A stretch of DNA of 64,000 bases. Origin: Frondihabitans peucedani (lineage in GTDB: Bacteria; Actinomycetota; Actinomycetes; Actinomycetales; Microbacteriaceae). How positions within the stretch are numbered: position 1 is the first letter of the stretch; the number at the start of each line of letters is the position of its first letter. The position numbers and the translations under genes are program-made. Of this stretch, positions 61,917 to 64,000 are shown in pieces. The notes below the pieces were generated by a model that saw only the letters and a program-made list of their open reading frames with translations, was not told the origin of the DNA and made no database searches. The stretch covers positions 1-64,000 of the forward strand of contig NZ_BAABAU010000003.1 of NCBI RefSeq assembly GCF_039537585.1. Direction: 5' to 3'.

Positions 61917-64000
61917 TCAGGCCACCTCGACCACGGTCAGCCGCTGCGTCGGCCTGGTCATCGCCACGTAGAGGCTCGCGTTGCCCCGCGAGGAGAGCTC
62001 GCGGATCTGCCTCGGACCGACGACCACGACCGAGTCGAACTCGAGGCCCTTCGACGTGGCGGGGCTCAGGACGCTGATCGGCGCGGTGAGCGAGCTCGTG
62101 CCGAGCGCGACATCGCCGGGGAAGCGCTCCTCGAGTGCACCGGCCAACCCCTCCACGAGGGCCTCAGGGGCGATGACCGCCAGCGTGCCCACCGCGTCGA
62201 TGCCGCGATCGAGAGCGACCGCCTCGACGACAGCCTCGCGGGCGTCATCACCCGCCTGGACCTCCCGCACCGGCCACTCGCTCGCGCGGACCGACCGGGA
62301 CGCGGTGATCCGGAGCCCCGACTCGCGGGCGACCCGCTCGGCGTACTCGACGATCTGGCTCGGGGTGCGGTAGTTGACGGTCAGCTCTTCGAGGCGCCAC
62401 GGGCCGGTCTCGCTGGACGCGGCCTGGCGGCGGCGACCGAGGAGGCTCTGCAGCGCGCGGTCCCACGAGTCGGCCGAGGCAGGCGAGGACGCCTGCGCGA
62501 TGTCGCCGACGACCGTGAAGGACCGCAGCGGGCAGCGCCGGGCGAGGAGTCGCCACTGCATGGGCGAGAGCTCCTGCGCCTCGTCGACGACGACGTGGCC
62601 GAACGCCCACGTCCGGTCGCCCGCAGCGCGCTCGGCGGTCGTCATCGACGCTGCCCGCTCGGCGAAGTTCCCGGCGATGTCGGACGCCGACACCATGCCC
62701 TCGACCTGCATGTTCTCGATGGCGCGCTCGGCGTTCTCGATGTCGCGCTTCTGCTGCTGCTTGCGCGCCCGCTCCCCCGCATCGACGGCGACGTCGAACT
62801 CGCCGAGGAGCTCGGCCGCCTCGTCGAGGAGCGGGACGTCGCTGATCGTCATGGCCGAGCCCCGCTCGCGCCGCAGCAGGGCGCGCTCCTCGTCGGTCCA
62901 CTGGGGCGTGATGCTCCGGAGCCAGTTCGGGCGGGCGTAGAGGTCTTCGAGGAGCTTCTGCGGGGTGAGCGGCAGCCAGGCCGTGTTGAGGAGCACGCGG
63001 ACGTCGTACGACTGCCGGATGTCTTCGCGGAGGACGAGGACGTCGGCGTCGTCGATCGTCGTGCCGCGCGTGCGGAGCTGTGCGACGAGCTGCCGGGTGA
63101 GGGCGGCGAGCGCGTTCTTGTTGAAGGTGACGCGGCCCTCGTTGTGCGGCTTCCCGCGATCCTGCGCCCGCTTCATCGCGTCGACGACGAGCTGCGGCTG
63201 CACGACGAGACGCTCGCCGTCGATGTCGACGGTGGCCGGCTCGGTCGGCGGGATCTGCCGCGAGCGGACGGCTCGCCGGAGCAGGTCGGCCATGCGCGAC
63301 GCGCCCTTGAGAGCGGCGACGTCGGGAGCGTCGTCGGTCGTCGCCTCGACGCCCGGGTAGAGGCCGCCGACGCTCGACAGGACGACGCCCGACTCGCCGA
63401 GCGACGGGAGCACCTGCTCGATGTAGCGGAGGAACGAGCGCGACGGCCCGACGACGAGCACGCCCGAGCCCCGAAGCCGCTCGCGGTGCGAGTAGAGGAG
63501 GTAGGCGGCGCGGTGGAGCGCGACCGCGGTCTTGCCGGTGCCGGGGCCGCCCTGCACGACCAGGATGCCGTCGAGCGCCGACCGGATGATGCGGTCCTGC
63601 TCGCCCTGGATGGTCGCGACGATGTCGGTCATCCTGCCGGTGCGCTGCGCTGTGAGCGCTGCCATCAGGGCGCCCTCGCCCTGCAGCTGCGCGTCGCCCC
63701 GGTCGAGGAGCGCGGCGTCGAAGACCTCGTCCTCGATGCGGGTGACCGTGCGGCCCTCGAGGGTCAGGTGACGCCTGGCGCGGGCTCCCATCGGGGTCGC
63801 CGCGGTCGCCTGATAGAAGGCGCTCGCACCGGGCACGCGCCAGTCGAGCAGGATCGGGTGGTGGTCGGGATCGCGGAGACCGATGCGCCCGATGTAGCGG
63901 TAGTCGCCCGACGGAGCCCCGTGGACGGCGGTCAGCGACCGGGGGGACGTCGTCTCGTCGGGCTCCTCGAGCTCGAGGCGACCGAAGGCCAGGCGGTCGT
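61917..64000 (-). CDS. helD: HelD/HelR-type UvrD-like ATPase, 5' end beyond window
   Basis: Superfamily 1 helicase-like protein that removes RNA polymerase from DNA; some relatives confer rifampicin tolerance. At least 694 residues are present and the frame is open to the right edge, so it is truncated by the window, not mutated. Seen: DYRYIGRIGLRDPDHHPILL, Walker A VVQGGPGTGKTAVAL, DEAQELSPMQW and ATSKGLEFDSVVVV with YVAMTRPTQRL at the end. Which HelD class it belongs to is not resolved. Confidence 0.9.
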   Translation of the reverse strand, partial: DRLAFGRLELEEPDETTSPRSLTAVHGAPSGDYRYIGRIGLRDPDHHPILLDWRVPGASAFYQATAATPMGARARRHLTLEGRTVTRIEDEVFDAALLDRGDAQLQGEGALMAALTAQRTGRMTDIVATIQGEQDRIIRSALDGILVVQGGPGTGKTAVALHRAAYLLYSHRERLRGSGVLVVGPSRSFLRYIEQVLPSLGESGVVLSSVGGLYPGVEATTDDAPDVAALKGASRMADLLRRAVRSRQIPPTEPATVDIDGERLVVQPQLVVDAMKRAQDRGKPHNEGRVTFNKNALAALTRQLVAQLRTRGTTIDDADVLVLREDIRQSYDVRVLLNTAWLPLTPQKLLEDLYARPNWLRSITPQWTDEERALLRRERGSAMTISDVPLLDEAAELLGEFDVAVDAGERARKQQQKRDIENAERAIENMQVEGMVSASDIAGNFAERAASMTTAERAAGDRTWAFGHVVVDEAQELSPMQWRLLARRCPLRSFTVVGDIAQASSPASADSWDRALQSLLGRRRQAASSETGPWRLEELTVNYRTPSQIVEYAERVARESGLRITASRSVRASEWPVREVQAGDDAREAVVEAVALDRGIDAVGTLAVIAPEALVEGLAGALEERFPGDVALGTSSLTAPISVLSPATSKGLEFDSVVVVGPRQIRELSSRGNASLYVAMTRPTQRLTVVEVA

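Overview
The window is about 70% GC and carries tightly packed genes with GTGA/ATGA stop-start overlaps and many GTG starts. Gene order is typical of Actinomycetota: a ftsK-pgsA-cinA-clgR-DUF3046-recA-recX block, lexA divergent from a LysM cell-division inhibitor, an infC-rpmI-rplT-pheST block running into arg genes, a bifunctional priA, and ThyX. The rRNA leader at the left edge and the overall order fit Microbacteriaceae. Genus cannot be fixed from the sequence alone. No transposase, integrase, CRISPR array, tRNA or prophage gene was seen; this is mostly core chromosome.

Layout. 1-680: promoters and leader of a leftward rRNA operon whose 16S gene lies just outside the window. 0.7-17 kb, all leftward: tyrS, a DNA glycosylase, a tiny membrane protein, argC-J-B-D-F-G-H, and before it in transcription order infC-rpmI-rplT-rRNA methyltransferase-pheS-pheT. 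infC appears to start at a rare AUC codon. 17-23 kb: DUF1844 gene, SseB-like gene, hisC-B-H-priA, then the LysM/lexA divergent pair with two SOS boxes. 23-36 kb: hflX, an RsmC-like methyltransferase, dapF-miaA-miaB, recA-recX with a perfect SOS box, DUF3046, clgR, cinA, pgsA, ftsK. 36-48.5 kb: RNase J, dapA, recQ, thyX, a TIGR01777 epimerase, dapB, GNAT, histidine phosphatase, M16 protease, a TetR regulator with a 26-bp palindromic operator, and an aldo/keto reductase. 48.5-58 kb: pnp with a long structured leader, a secreted coiled-coil wall protein with lysozyme-like end, an ANL ligase coupled to a membrane acyltransferase, an MFS transporter, rpsO. 58-64 kb: VanZ-like, NERD, M50 peptidase, apt, a secreted GH6 glycosidase, and a HelD-type helicase cut by the right edge.

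Functionally the window joins translation (tyrS, pheST, infC, L20, L35, S15, miaAB), amino-acid synthesis (arg, his, the dapA/B/F lysine-wall branch), the SOS response (lexA, recA, recX, LysM inhibitor) and RNA decay (RNase J, PNPase).

The most unusual signals are DNA-level. (1) The octamer GATCCTGC/GCAGGATC, usually followed by G, is scattered about 38 times and often forces codons the genes otherwise avoid. (2) Four GTTAC-type direct repeats sit at an exact 9-bp period before the wall-hydrolase-like gene, with related repeats before ftsK. (3) TANNNT boxes lie 6-8 nt before many start codons, suggesting widespread leaderless mRNAs. (4) infC has an AUC start. I did not find a clearly new multi-gene system.
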